Source of the DNA: Thiopseudomonas acetoxidans
GTDB taxonomy: Bacteria > Pseudomonadota > Gammaproteobacteria > Pseudomonadales > Pseudomonadaceae
Direction: 5' to 3'
NCBI RefSeq assembly: GCF_030362935.1
Contig: NZ_JAUCDY010000005.1
Location: 1 to 64,000, forward strand
DNA length: 64,000 nucleotides
In this document: piece by piece, positions 44,486 to 53,808 of the stretch
How positions within the stretch are numbered: the first letter of the stretch is position 1
Layout of the letters: the number at the start of each line of letters is the position of its first letter
Notes under the pieces: generated by a model
Told to the model about the DNA's origin: nothing
The model's input: the letters and a program-made list of their open reading frames with translations, nothing else
The model's database searches: none
Position numbers and translations under genes: made by a program

Positions 44486-45367
44486 ATGCATAACACCCAC
44501 ACAACTAAAGGCATTATTTTGGCTGGCGGTTCCGGCACACGCCTGTATCCCATCACCCAAGGCATTTCCAAACAATTGCTGCCCATTTACGACAAGCCGA
44601 TGATTTACTATCCGTTATCGGTATTAATGCTGGCAGGTATTCGCGATATTTTACTTATTTCGACACCCGACGACCTGCCTAATTTCCGCAAGTTATTGGG
44701 TGATGGCAGTCAGTTTGGCGTACAGCTGAGCTATGCCGAGCAGCCTTCACCGGATGGTTTGGCACAAGCTTTTATCATCGGTGAAACCTTTATTGGCACC
44801 AGCAATGTGTGTCTTATTCTCGGTGATAATATTTTTTATGGTTACGGCTTTAGCGCCACGCTCAAACAGGCCATACAGCGCCAGTCTGGTGCAACTATTT
44901 TCGGCTATCACGTTACCGACCCTGAGCGCTTTGGTGTGGTTGAGTTTGATGAGAACGGTAAAGCAGTCTCCATCGAGGAAAAACCGCAACAACCAAAATC
45001 TAACTACGCCGTTACCGGTTTATATTTTTACGACAACGATGTCACCCACATAGCTAAACAAATCAAACCCTCTGCTCGTGGCGAACTAGAAATAACCGAT
45101 GTGAACAATGCCTATTTGCAGCGTGGCGATCTGCATGTAGAACGGTTAGGTCGAGGCTTTGCTTGGCTTGATACGGGCACACACGACTCGTTGATGGAAG
45201 CGGGGCAATTTGTACAAACCATCGAAGCCCGCCAAGGACTCAAAGTGGCGTGCTTAGAGGAAATTGCTTACCACAACGGCTGGCTCAATGCGGCGCAACT
45301 CGCCGAGCAAGCCAAAGCCTTGGAAAAAACAGGTTATGGTCAATACTTGCAACGCATACTGGGCTAG
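44486..45367 (+). CDS. rmlA: Glucose-1-phosphate thymidylyltransferase
   Basis: A 293-residue enzyme for the first step of dTDP-L-rhamnose synthesis. It has the nucleotide-binding GGSGTRLYPITQGISKQLLP, CLILGDNIFYGYGF, FGVVEFDENGKAVSIEEKP and WLDTGTHDSLMEA. Followed by rmlC and rmlD; rmlB (the 4,6-dehydratase) is not in the window. The product feeds LPS core or O-antigen synthesis. Confidence 0.95.
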   Translation: MHNTHTTKGIILAGGSGTRLYPITQGISKQLLPIYDKPMIYYPLSVLMLAGIRDILLISTPDDLPNFRKLLGDGSQFGVQLSYAEQPSPDGLAQAFIIGETFIGTSNVCLILGDNIFYGYGFSATLKQAIQRQSGATIFGYHVTDPERFGVVEFDENGKAVSIEEKPQQPKSNYAVTGLYFYDNDVTHIAKQIKPSARGELEITDVNNAYLQRGDLHVERLGRGFAWLDTGTHDSLMEAGQFVQTIEARQGLKVACLEEIAYHNGWLNAAQLAEQAKALEKTGYGQYLQRILG

Positions 45368-45464
45368 ACAGCCCTAAGGAAGCTGGGCGTTATTAACATA
45401 GACCCCAGCCCCCTTTGTTTTATAAAGTCAACTTTAAAAATAAGCATTTATAAACAGGCTAACT

Positions 45465-46007
45465 ATGCAAATCACACAAACCAATCTTCCCGGCGTGCTG
45501 GTTATTCAGCCTAAAGTTTTTAAAGATGCACGAGGTTTTTTCTTAGAAACCTTTCAGGCTGAGCGCTATCGCCAAGCTGGTATTGCTGCCAACTTTGTGC
45601 AAGACAATCACTCACGCTCACAAAAAGGTGTCCTGCGTGGTCTACATTTCCAACAGACCAAGCCACAAGGCAAGCTCATTAATGTGAGTCAGGGTGCGGT
45701 TTATGACGTCGCAGCTGACATTAATCCTGGGTCACCTACTTTTGGTCAGTATTTTGGTATCGAATTAAGCGATGTAAACCATTTACAGCTGTGGATTCCA
45801 CCCGGCTACGCCCATGGTTTTTGCGTACTTTCTGACTGTGCCGACTTTCATTACCGCTGTACTGAATACTACGATCCGCAGGATGAGGCAGGTGTACTTT
45901 GGAGCGATCCACAGCTTAATATTAATTGGCCCATCACACTGCCGTTGCTCTCAGAGAAAGACAAGCAACTGCCATTACTCAAAGATTTGCTGCGCCACTC
46001 ACTCTAA
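45465..46007 (+). CDS. rmlC: dTDP-4-dehydrorhamnose 3,5-epimerase
   Basis: A 180-residue cupin enzyme, third step of dTDP-rhamnose synthesis. It has FLETFQAERYRQAGI, the catalytic His in VLRGLHFQQ, the second active residue region GAVYDVAADI and WIPPGYAHGFCVLSD. It lies between rmlA and rmlD; the 97-base gap to rmlA holds no evident terminator. Confidence 0.95.
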   Translation: MQITQTNLPGVLVIQPKVFKDARGFFLETFQAERYRQAGIAANFVQDNHSRSQKGVLRGLHFQQTKPQGKLINVSQGAVYDVAADINPGSPTFGQYFGIELSDVNHLQLWIPPGYAHGFCVLSDCADFHYRCTEYYDPQDEAGVLWSDPQLNINWPITLPLLSEKDKQLPLLKDLLRHSL

Positions 46008-46022
46008 CTTGCAGGATTTACC

Positions 46023-46913
46023 ATGCGTGTTTTAATCATTGGTGCTCGCGGTCAGGTTGGTCATGAGCTAGTACGCCAAGCACCACCGGCTTTCGAGCTC
46101 ATTGCTCTAGGCTCGCACGAGCTGGATATCAGCAGTGCTGCACAGGTTAACCAAGCCGTAGCTGAATATCAGCCCGCGCTAATTATTAATGCGGCCGCTT
46201 ACACTGCAGTTGACCAAGCTGAAACCGATACCGAACGCGCCTATGCGGTCAATCGTGATGCCTGTCTGCATTTGGCGCATGCTGCTCAACAAACCAATAT
46301 CCCGTTACTGCATATTTCCACTGACTATGTGTTTTCTGGTCAGGCAGCACAGCCTTATTGCGAGAGCGATCTGTGTCAGCCACAAAGCATCTACGGCGCT
46401 AGCAAACTCGCTGGCGAACAGGCGATAGCACAACACTGCCCACAGCATATTATTCTGCGCACCAGCTGGGTCTTTGGCATTGATGGCAATAATTTTGTTA
46501 AAACGATGCTGCGCTTAGCACAAACCCGCACTGAACTAAGCGTGGTAGACGATCAGCATGGCAACCCAACCTCCGCACGCAGTATCGCAATGGCTTTGTG
46601 GCGCATCGTGAACCTATATCAAACGAATCCCAGCCAGCCTTGGGGTACCTACCATTACAGCGGCACACCAAGCTGCACTTGGTATGAATTTGCTACGGAA
46701 ATCTTTGCCCAGGCACTGCAATTGGGCTTAATTGCTGCTCAGCCATCACTAAACCCTATCACCACCGCCGACTACCCTACGGCTGCAAAGCGACCTGCCT
46801 ACTCAGTGCTTGATAATCAGTTATTTAGTGAGAAATTCGGCATTAATCCATTAGATTGGCGTCAGGAGTTGAGCGCAGTACTACTAAGCTTGCGCGCCCA
46901 CTCACAAGCCTAG
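46023..46913 (+). CDS. rmlD: dTDP-4-dehydrorhamnose reductase
   Basis: A 296-residue short-chain reductase, last step of dTDP-rhamnose synthesis. The Rossmann motif is IIGARGQVGHELV and the catalytic YxxxK is in SIYGASKLAGEQ. ISTDYVFSGQAAQPYCESD and WVFGIDGNNFVKTML are typical. It starts 15 bases after rmlC and is convergent with cysZ. Confidence 0.95.
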   Translation: MRVLIIGARGQVGHELVRQAPPAFELIALGSHELDISSAAQVNQAVAEYQPALIINAAAYTAVDQAETDTERAYAVNRDACLHLAHAAQQTNIPLLHISTDYVFSGQAAQPYCESDLCQPQSIYGASKLAGEQAIAQHCPQHIILRTSWVFGIDGNNFVKTMLRLAQTRTELSVVDDQHGNPTSARSIAMALWRIVNLYQTNPSQPWGTYHYSGTPSCTWYEFATEIFAQALQLGLIAAQPSLNPITTADYPTAAKRPAYSVLDNQLFSEKFGINPLDWRQELSAVLLSLRAHSQA

Positions 46914-46936
46914 AACTGGTAATTTATAGCCGCACT

Positions 46937-47680
46937 CTACTGTTGCGTTACAATCGGATTATTCTCAACCCACAACAGCGTCGCACCAGCAATAGCAGCA
47001 GGCATGGCTATCAGGTTAAATCCTGGCACCATCAGTGCCAAATACGTCACCCCACCAAAACTTAAACTGGCCCAGCGATGCTCACGAATCCAGCGCAGGG
47101 TCGCTAGCCAGTCGACTTTATTGTTATCCGCTGGGTAATCCAGATACTGCACCGCCATCATCCAAATATTAAACAGCACCCATAACGGCGCAGCGATGAG
47201 GTTTACTCCCGGAATAAACGACAGAATAAACAATCCCAGACTGCGCGGTAGAAAATAACCCAGCTTACGTAGCTCACGCATCATAGTGCGCGGCAATATC
47301 GCCAGCAGCTCGGTCCAGCTAAATGATGGGAAAGGATCATGTCCGCGCGCAACTACTTCTACTTTTTCCGCTAAGAAACTATTAAAAGGCGCAGCCACTA
47401 AATTCGCTAGGGTGGTGAAGGTGAAAAAAATCATCAATAACACCAACAGCACAAACAGCGGCCAGAGCAGATAGTCAAGAAAACTAAGCCAACTGGGCAG
47501 CTTAGGCATTAATTCAGCCACCCAATAATTAAATCGTTGTACTGCAAAACTCACCAAAGCCACGAATACCAGCAGATTAATCGTAAAGGGCATAAGGACA
47601 AACTTGCGCAGCCCAGGACGTAAAACCATCTGAAAACCGGCATTAAAAAACTGCGGCCCTGATATAACCTGTGCTGGCAT
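46937..47680 (-). CDS. cysZ: Sulfate transporter CysZ
   Basis: A 247-residue inner-membrane protein of the EI24/CysZ family with about four long hydrophobic segments and the typical start GPQFFNAGFQMVLRPGLRKF. ANLVAAPFNSFLAEKVE is also characteristic. CysZ takes up sulfate for cysteine synthesis. It is 8 bases downstream of rfaH on the same strand, an unusual partner. Confidence 0.88.
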   Translation of the reverse strand: MPAQVISGPQFFNAGFQMVLRPGLRKFVLMPFTINLLVFVALVSFAVQRFNYWVAELMPKLPSWLSFLDYLLWPLFVLLVLLMIFFTFTTLANLVAAPFNSFLAEKVEVVARGHDPFPSFSWTELLAILPRTMMRELRKLGYFLPRSLGLFILSFIPGVNLIAAPLWVLFNIWMMAVQYLDYPADNNKVDWLATLRWIREHRWASLSFGGVTYLALMVPGFNLIAMPAAIAGATLLWVENNPIVTQQ

Positions 47681-47688
47681 AAGTTCTC

Positions 47689-48183
47689 CTAAAGTTTTGG
47701 GTATAGCTGGGCTAAATCAATCAGTAATTGGTTTTGTTGCCCTAGCAGTTTAATCAAAATAACGGCGCGCTCCTCACCGTTATATTGATGAAAAATAGCC
47801 TGATAATCTCGAAAGGGTCCATCAGCTAGAGTAACCACATCACCCTGTTTAAAGGCGGGAGCACTCTCGCGCTGGGCAAGTCTTGTACGCAAATCTTCGA
47901 TCAACGCATCCTGTATTTGCATCACCTCTGCACCAAAGGTGAGCAGCTTGTTGACGCCAAATGTCGAGCGTACTCGGCTCAGCAACATGTCATCTTCGCC
48001 AACACGCAAGAACAGATAGCCGGGAAACAAAGTTTCGATTTTTTTTATGCGCTTGCCCTGCCGGATGCGCTCAACCTCAAGCATAGGCAGGAACACCTCA
48101 CCACCTTGATTCTCTAACTGCTGAGCAGCGCGGGATTCTTGCCGTGGCTTGGTAAGAACAATGTACCAGTCGTTATTGCTCAT
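47689..48183 (-). CDS. rfaH: Transcription antiterminator RfaH
   Basis: A 164-residue NusG paralogue. The NGN domain (NNDWYIVLTKPRQESRAAQQ, FPGYLFLRV, STFGVNKLLTFG) is followed by the KOW domain (GDVVTLADGPFRDYQAIF). RfaH binds RNA polymerase at ops sites and reduces pausing in long LPS and exopolysaccharide operons. The ATG at 48183 is chosen because it starts the NGN domain; the longer frame reaches into galE. It sits behind galE. Confidence 0.88.
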   Translation of the reverse strand: MSNNDWYIVLTKPRQESRAAQQLENQGGEVFLPMLEVERIRQGKRIKKIETLFPGYLFLRVGEDDMLLSRVRSTFGVNKLLTFGAEVMQIQDALIEDLRTRLAQRESAPAFKQGDVVTLADGPFRDYQAIFHQYNGEERAVILIKLLGQQNQLLIDLAQLYPKL

Positions 48184-48191
48184 GCTGCTAG

Positions 48192-49229
48192 TTAACGGAA
48201 CCCATGCGGATTTTGACTTTGCCAACGCCAGGTATCTTGCATCATCTGCGACAGCCCCAGCTGCGCTTGCCAACCAAGTTCGCGCTTGGCTTTGTCAGGA
48301 TTGGCATAGCACTGAGCGATGTCACCGGCACGACGGGGTGCAATTTGATAAGGCACGCTTTGACCACTGGCCTCTTCAAAGGCTTTGACCATTTCCAATA
48401 CAGAGTAGCCCTTGCCAGTGCCCAGATTCCAAGTATGCACACCCGGCTCCTTGGCTAAATAAGCCAGCGCCGCCACATGCCCTTGGGCTAAATCCACCAC
48501 GTGAATATAGTCGCGCACGCCGGTGCCGTCGGCAGTGGCGTAATCATCGCCAAAAACAGACAACTGCTGGAGTTTACCCACTGCAACTTGCGCGATATAA
48601 GGCAGTAAATTGTTAGGCAGGCCATTGGGATCTTCGCCGATCAAGCCGCTACTATGCGCACCCACAGGATTAAAATAGCGCAAAACAGCAATACGCATAC
48701 GTGGTTCACTGATGGCCAAATCACGCAAAATATCTTCCACCATCAGCTTGGAACGACCATAGGGATTGGTCGGTCGACCCACAGGGCACTGCTCACTGAT
48801 TGGCATTTCTGCCGGCTCACCATAGACAGTGGCGCTGGAGCTAAATACCAACTGATACACACCGGCGTTAAGCATCGCCTGCAACAAAACCTGGCTGCCA
48901 TGTACATTGTTGTCATAGTAGCTCAGTGGCTGCTCAACGCTTTCACCCACCGCCTTAAGACCGGCAAAATGCACCACTGCACGAACACTGTGCTCGGCAA
49001 AAACCTGCTCTAACAGGGCAGCATCACGGATATCGCCCTGAATAAAGCTCACTTGATGTCCCGTGATTTGCTCAACACGAGCTAACGACTCTCGGCTAGA
49101 GTTACACAAGTTATCCAGCACTAGCGGTTCATAGCCTGCGGCGAACAGCTCAACCAAAGTGTGCGAGCCAATATAGCCCGCACCCCCGGTGACCAGTATT
49201 TTTTTTGCTGCATTTTGCGTAAGGCTCAT
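48192..49229 (-). CDS. galE: UDP-glucose 4-epimerase
   Basis: A 345-residue short-chain epimerase interconverting UDP-glucose and UDP-galactose. It has NAD motif VTGGAGYIGSH, catalytic SSSATVYGEP and YGRSKLMVED, then RYFNPVGAHSSG. The ATG at 49229 has AGGT at good spacing; a GTG at 49238 is an alternative. It lies between trxB and rfaH on the same strand and would supply sugars for envelope glycans. Confidence 0.95.
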   Translation of the reverse strand: MSLTQNAAKKILVTGGAGYIGSHTLVELFAAGYEPLVLDNLCNSSRESLARVEQITGHQVSFIQGDIRDAALLEQVFAEHSVRAVVHFAGLKAVGESVEQPLSYYDNNVHGSQVLLQAMLNAGVYQLVFSSSATVYGEPAEMPISEQCPVGRPTNPYGRSKLMVEDILRDLAISEPRMRIAVLRYFNPVGAHSSGLIGEDPNGLPNNLLPYIAQVAVGKLQQLSVFGDDYATADGTGVRDYIHVVDLAQGHVAALAYLAKEPGVHTWNLGTGKGYSVLEMVKAFEEASGQSVPYQIAPRRAGDIAQCYANPDKAKRELGWQAQLGLSQMMQDTWRWQSQNPHGFR

Positions 49230-49244
49230 AGCGCGCACCTGCTG

Positions 49245-50198
49245 TTATGCTTCTAGGCTATCCAAATATTTTTCCGCATCCAAAGCCGCCATACAGCCCG
49301 CACCTGCTGAGGTAATCGCCTGACGGTAGACATCATCCGCCACGTCGCCGGCTGCAAAAACACCTTCAATGCTAGTGGCTGTAGCATTACCTTCACGACC
49401 GCTTTTAACCACCAAATAGCCGTCTTTCATCTCTAACTGGTTGGTAAACAAGTCCGTATTGGGCGAATGACCAATAGCAATAAATACGCCGTCTACGGCT
49501 AGTTCACGGGTACTGCCGTCGTTATGACGTACGCGCACACCGGTGACGCCCATGTCATCGCCTAGCACTTCATCGAGTTGCTCATTTAATGCCAGCTCAA
49601 TTTTGCCTTCTTTAACCCGCGCATAAAGCTTGTCTTGCAGGATTTTTTCCGCACGGAAGGTCTCACGGCGGTGAATTAGGGTGACTTTATTAGCAATGTT
49701 AGACAAATACAGCGCTTCTTCTACCGCCGTATTACCACCACCCACCACCGCTACATCACGATTGCGATAGAAGAAACCGTCACAGGTGGCGCAGGCCGAG
49801 ACACCCTTGCCTTTAAACGCCTCTTCGGAAGGCAGGCCTAAATAGCGCGCGCTAGCACCGGTTGCAATAATCAGCGCATCACAGGTATAGGTGCCACTGT
49901 CACCAATTAAGGTAAAGGGTTTGCTATCGAGCTTAGCGGTATGGATATGATCAAACACTATTTCTGTGTCAAAGCGTTCAGCATGTGCCTGCATCTGCAC
50001 CATCAGTTCTGGGCCGGTTAATCCTTCTGGGCCGCCCGGCCAGTTGTCTACATCGGTCGTGGTGGTCAGCTGGCCACCTGCCTGCATTCCGGTAATTAAT
50101 AGCGGTTTTAAATTGGCCCGCGCGGTATACACTGCAGCGCTGTAGCCTGCAGGCCCTGAACCTAAAATCAATACCTTGGTATGACGCACTTCTGACAT
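49245..50198 (-). CDS. trxB: Thioredoxin reductase
   Basis: A 317-residue NADPH-FAD enzyme that reduces thioredoxin. It has FAD motif LGSGPAGYSAAVYTARANL, redox-active cysteines in SACATCDGFF, NADPH motif VVGGGNTAVEEALYLSNI and GVFAAGDVADDVYRQAITSA. Length is standard. Confidence 0.97.
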   Translation of the reverse strand: MSEVRHTKVLILGSGPAGYSAAVYTARANLKPLLITGMQAGGQLTTTTDVDNWPGGPEGLTGPELMVQMQAHAERFDTEIVFDHIHTAKLDSKPFTLIGDSGTYTCDALIIATGASARYLGLPSEEAFKGKGVSACATCDGFFYRNRDVAVVGGGNTAVEEALYLSNIANKVTLIHRRETFRAEKILQDKLYARVKEGKIELALNEQLDEVLGDDMGVTGVRVRHNDGSTRELAVDGVFIAIGHSPNTDLFTNQLEMKDGYLVVKSGREGNATATSIEGVFAAGDVADDVYRQAITSAGAGCMAALDAEKYLDSLEA

Positions 50199-50324
50199 AA
50201 CTCTTCTCCAACGAATGGCACTAAAATCATATAAATACTGCCTAGACTATACTAAAACGCTAAGCGTTACGCAGCTGATTTAAGGACGCAGATGGGGCTA
50301 GCGCTAACTCTGGGTGGCAACAGA

Positions 50325-51497
50325 CTACTGCTTTGGGCTGGCAATGATAGGCCGTACGCCCACCTCAGCTTTAAAGGTCAGCTGCTTATTTTCACGCAAG
50401 ACCTTTAAACTCATTTTCTCGCCCGGCTTCATGCGCGCCACTTGATTCATCGAGATACGCCCATCATGCGCTGCTTCACCAGCGATTTCTAAAATGACAT
50501 CACCGGGTAGCAAACCGACTTTAGCCGCGGGACCATCACGAAACACACCTGCTACCAAAATGCCCGAACGCTCAGGCAAACCAAAAGACTCTGCCAACTC
50601 CGCGGTTAACGCCTGCACCTCAATACCGAGCCAGCCTCTAACCACCTTACCGTGCTCAACAATGGAGTTCATCACGCTCATCGCCAACTTCACCGGAATC
50701 GCAAAACCTATACCTTGCGAACCACCCGAACGCGAGAAAATAGCTGTATTAATACCCAGCAAGTTCCCTCGCGCATCCACTAATGCACCGCCCGAGTTAC
50801 CGGGATTAATCGCCGCATCGGTTTGAATAAAGTCTTCGTAGGTATTAATGCCCAACTGATTGCGTCCAGTCGCACTCACTATGCCCATGGTCACTGTTTG
50901 CCCCACGCCATAGGGGTTACCAATCGCCAGCACCACATCGCCAATTTGCACGCTATCCGAGTGCCCCAAGGTAATCGCCGGCAAATCAGTCAAATTAATT
51001 TTCAAAACCGCTAAATCTGTTTCTGGATCACTGCCTATGACTCTGGCATAGGTCTCACGCCCATCTTTTAACGCCACCACGATCTGCTCAGCTCCAGCAG
51101 TTACATGGTTATTGGTGAGTAGGTAACCGTCTTTGCTCATTATCACCGCAGAGCCCAAGCTAGACTCTAAACGCCTCTGTTGCGGTAAATTATCACCAAA
51201 AAAATGCTGCAGCGAAGGGTCCTCATGCAGCGGATTAATGGCCTTGTTGACCATCTTAGTACTATAGAGGTTAACTACCGCAGGAGAGGCCATGCTCACC
51301 GCATGTGCATAGGATTCCGGTCCCGTACGCGCATGTGTATAGTCGGGTGCAATCTGTACTTGCAGCCTATTTTTAGATAGCCCAATCCAGCTGGGAAATA
51401 AAACCATAATCAGTGCAGCAAACAGCAAACCACTGACTAGCGGCCAGCCATAGTGGCGTAAAAGCCTACGCATAAACATACCCGACAATTTAACCAT
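50325..51497 (-). CDS. algW: Periplasmic serine protease AlgW (DegS homologue)
   Basis: A 390-residue inner-membrane-anchored protease. One N-terminal transmembrane segment (about residues 15-33), then a trypsin-like domain with His in LLTNNHVTAG, Asp in SDPETDLAVLKI and Ser in AAINPGNSGGALV, and one PDZ domain (GWLGIEVQALTAELAESFGL onward). In Pseudomonas AlgW senses misfolded porins and cuts the anti-sigma factor MucA to release the envelope-stress sigma factor. It is divergent from the Nif3-like gene, as in P. aeruginosa. Confidence 0.93.
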   Translation of the reverse strand: MVKLSGMFMRRLLRHYGWPLVSGLLFAALIMVLFPSWIGLSKNRLQVQIAPDYTHARTGPESYAHAVSMASPAVVNLYSTKMVNKAINPLHEDPSLQHFFGDNLPQQRRLESSLGSAVIMSKDGYLLTNNHVTAGAEQIVVALKDGRETYARVIGSDPETDLAVLKINLTDLPAITLGHSDSVQIGDVVLAIGNPYGVGQTVTMGIVSATGRNQLGINTYEDFIQTDAAINPGNSGGALVDARGNLLGINTAIFSRSGGSQGIGFAIPVKLAMSVMNSIVEHGKVVRGWLGIEVQALTAELAESFGLPERSGILVAGVFRDGPAAKVGLLPGDVILEIAGEAAHDGRISMNQVARMKPGEKMSLKVLRENKQLTFKAEVGVRPIIASPKQ

Positions 51498-51563
51498 TAG
51501 CGCAAAACGCTATATTATAGTGCGCATTAATAAAGAAATACGTTAATTTTGCAGGGGTTACCC

Positions 51564-52322
51564 ATGAATGTCAGCACCACAACACTTTTAGCCGCACTTG
51601 ATAAATACTTAGATGCAGCCAGTATCAGCGATTACTGCCCCAACGGACTACAAGTACAGGGTCGCCCACAAATCAAACGTCTGGTTACCGGAGTAACCGC
51701 CAGCCAAGCTCTAATTGATGCCGCCATTGAACAGCAAGCCGACGCTATTTTGGTGCATCACGGATATTTTTGGAAAGGCGAAAACCCCTGTATCGTCGGC
51801 ATGAAACACCGTCGTATCAAAAGTCTTATCCAGCATGACATTAATCTATTGGCCTACCACCTGCCCTTGGACATCCATCCCGAGGTCGGCAACAACGCAT
51901 TGCTGGGCAAGTTATTAGGTTTAAACGTTACTGGGCCACTGGAAGCAAATAATCCACGCAGCGTTGGTTTAATTGGTGAGCTGGACACTCCTATGACGAG
52001 CCAAGAATTTGCTCAACTCATCGAGCAAAAACTGGCACGCACGCCGCTGGTGATTGATTGCGAAAAACCCATTCGTACCGTCGCATGGTGCACAGGTGGA
52101 GCACAGGGTTACATCGAGCACGCCATTGCTGCAGGCGTTGATGCGTTTATTACCGGCGAAATTTCAGAGCACAGCACCCACAGCGCCTTGGAGAACGATC
52201 TCAGTTATTTCTCCGCTGGCCACCACGCAACCGAACGCTATGGTGTGCAAGCCCTTGGCGAGTGGATAGCAGAACGCTTTGGGATTGAGCATCAGTTTAT
52301 TGATTGTCCGAATCCGGTGTAA
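51564..52322 (+). CDS. Nif3-like dinuclear metal center protein (YbgI family)
   Basis: A 252-residue protein with the DUF34/NIF3 metal site: HHGYFWKGE, the Asp and His in AYHLPLDIHPEVGNN, and FSAGHHATERYG. GTP cyclohydrolase-type activity has been proposed for the family but the role is not settled. The ATG at 51564 fits the family start. It is divergent from algW. Confidence 0.88.
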   Translation: MNVSTTTLLAALDKYLDAASISDYCPNGLQVQGRPQIKRLVTGVTASQALIDAAIEQQADAILVHHGYFWKGENPCIVGMKHRRIKSLIQHDINLLAYHLPLDIHPEVGNNALLGKLLGLNVTGPLEANNPRSVGLIGELDTPMTSQEFAQLIEQKLARTPLVIDCEKPIRTVAWCTGGAQGYIEHAIAAGVDAFITGEISEHSTHSALENDLSYFSAGHHATERYGVQALGEWIAERFGIEHQFIDCPNPV

Positions 52323-52328
52323 TGCCTA

Positions 52329-53729
52329 TTAGAGCTTGCGGTACCAAAACAGCTCGTGCCTGCGCACGGCTTTGCGCAAGAACTCATTATCACCGGTCTT
52401 AGGCCATTGACGGCCCGTGAGCCAGCGCTGAACCAGACGGCGTAAGCGTCGTTTCAGCGTTAACGGAGTTTGCAAATCATGCTGCATCAATAGCGCTTGC
52501 GCTTTATCAATCTGCTGCTGCGCACTGAGCACATAGCAATACAGCTGATCTGTCGACAATTCAATCATCGCCGGCGGCAAGGCGACACCGGTATTGGCAT
52601 TACCCATCGGCCAACGGTCGTTATCATGCAAGTGATTGGCATACAGCAATAAGCCGCTGGGTTTGTAAACGCTTTGCTGGACCGCTTGGAAAAATGCCTG
52701 CCCCGTAGCAATATGATCAGCGTGCGGGTCAAGTTCTGGGTGCGGTAGCACAACAATGTCCGGCTGATAATGTTCCAAGCAGGCGCGCAAATCAGCAATT
52801 AAATTAGTCCAGTTCGGCCGACCGTCTGTATCGCCAGGCAAAGCGAATGGATTATGCTGACGTACTGTACGAATATCCACCTCGCCAGACTCGCGCGACG
52901 CAAAATCCTGTTCAGGCTGCTTCGCCATTTGCGGCAGCTGCAAGCAGTAATAACCCAGCTGTACACACTGGCTTTGCGGCACGCCACCCCATAAAGGAAT
53001 CGCCATGCTATCCCAAGCACGCAAGCGCCCCTTAAGCGTGGCCGCCTGCTCACTGCTAAGACCTAAACGTTGATAATACTCAGCCTCGATTTCACCCTGC
53101 GTCAGCGTGACAATGCTCACCTCACGCGCTTGGCTGTATAAACCAAAAGCTGCCAACTCCGCATCATCGGCATGAGGCGCCAGAATCATCAGGCGCTGCG
53201 CTGCTGGATTAAGCACATTAAACGCAACGAGTTTTGCGCTGCTGGCAAGCTGACAATACTCGCCCTTGATGTGCAGCCCTTGCTCTTGTAGCTCCTGCGC
53301 TTGGCCGGTTAAATTTAGGTAACGCACACCTTGCGCACCTCGCTCAAACACCTGCTGGTCATCACCCACATGCACCAGCGGATCAAACAAACGCCCCAGA
53401 ATCCCAGTTTTAAGCTGAATTTCGAGGATAAGCGTGCTTTCTGGCGTGATCTCAGCATTATCCGGCAGTTTAAGCCAGCCATGAGCAACCTCTAGCTGCC
53501 AACTTGGCGCGCTTTCAGGAAACCGATAACGATAATCCTCGCTCGGCGCATAAAACAAATGGTCCGCAAACCAAGTTTCATGAATCAACCAAGCCACCAA
53601 TAACCCAACCGGCAGCAACCACCACTTCACAAAAAGGGTCAATAACAACACAAACGCAACAATGACCAACATACTGATGCGTTTTTGCCGACGATGCTGC
53701 TTAAGAAGCTGCTGTTTACGGTTCTGCAT
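52329..53729 (-). CDS. dnpA: PIG-L-type de-N-acetylase, DnpA-like
   Basis: A 466-residue protein. One or two transmembrane segments (about residues 18-45) precede a large domain with PIG-L motifs: LAPHADDAELAAFG near residue 180 and PELDPHADHIATG near 325. The family removes acetyl groups from N-acetyl sugars in glycolipids. Size, domain order and position beside mig-14 and LPS-core genes match DnpA of P. aeruginosa, which affects antibiotic persistence. Its ATG overlaps a remnant of the mig-14 stop (TAATG). Confidence 0.8.
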   Translation of the reverse strand: MQNRKQQLLKQHRRQKRISMLVIVAFVLLLTLFVKWWLLPVGLLVAWLIHETWFADHLFYAPSEDYRYRFPESAPSWQLEVAHGWLKLPDNAEITPESTLILEIQLKTGILGRLFDPLVHVGDDQQVFERGAQGVRYLNLTGQAQELQEQGLHIKGEYCQLASSAKLVAFNVLNPAAQRLMILAPHADDAELAAFGLYSQAREVSIVTLTQGEIEAEYYQRLGLSSEQAATLKGRLRAWDSMAIPLWGGVPQSQCVQLGYYCLQLPQMAKQPEQDFASRESGEVDIRTVRQHNPFALPGDTDGRPNWTNLIADLRACLEHYQPDIVVLPHPELDPHADHIATGQAFFQAVQQSVYKPSGLLLYANHLHDNDRWPMGNANTGVALPPAMIELSTDQLYCYVLSAQQQIDKAQALLMQHDLQTPLTLKRRLRRLVQRWLTGRQWPKTGDNEFLRKAVRRHELFWYRKL

Positions 53730-53745
53730 TAACGTACCTCGTAGA
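53723..53745. repeat. Direct repeat flanking hipBA, left copy
   Basis: These 23 bases cover the dnpA start codon and the remnant of the mig-14 end; read on the minus strand they include codons for YEVR and a stop overlapping the ATG. They match 55558-55580 at 21 of 23 positions. Confidence 0.8.
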
Positions 53746-53808
53746 TGGTGGATGTGGCACGGCAGTATAACAAACAGTTATGACACGAGCGGAGCCGTAC
53801 ATGCACTG

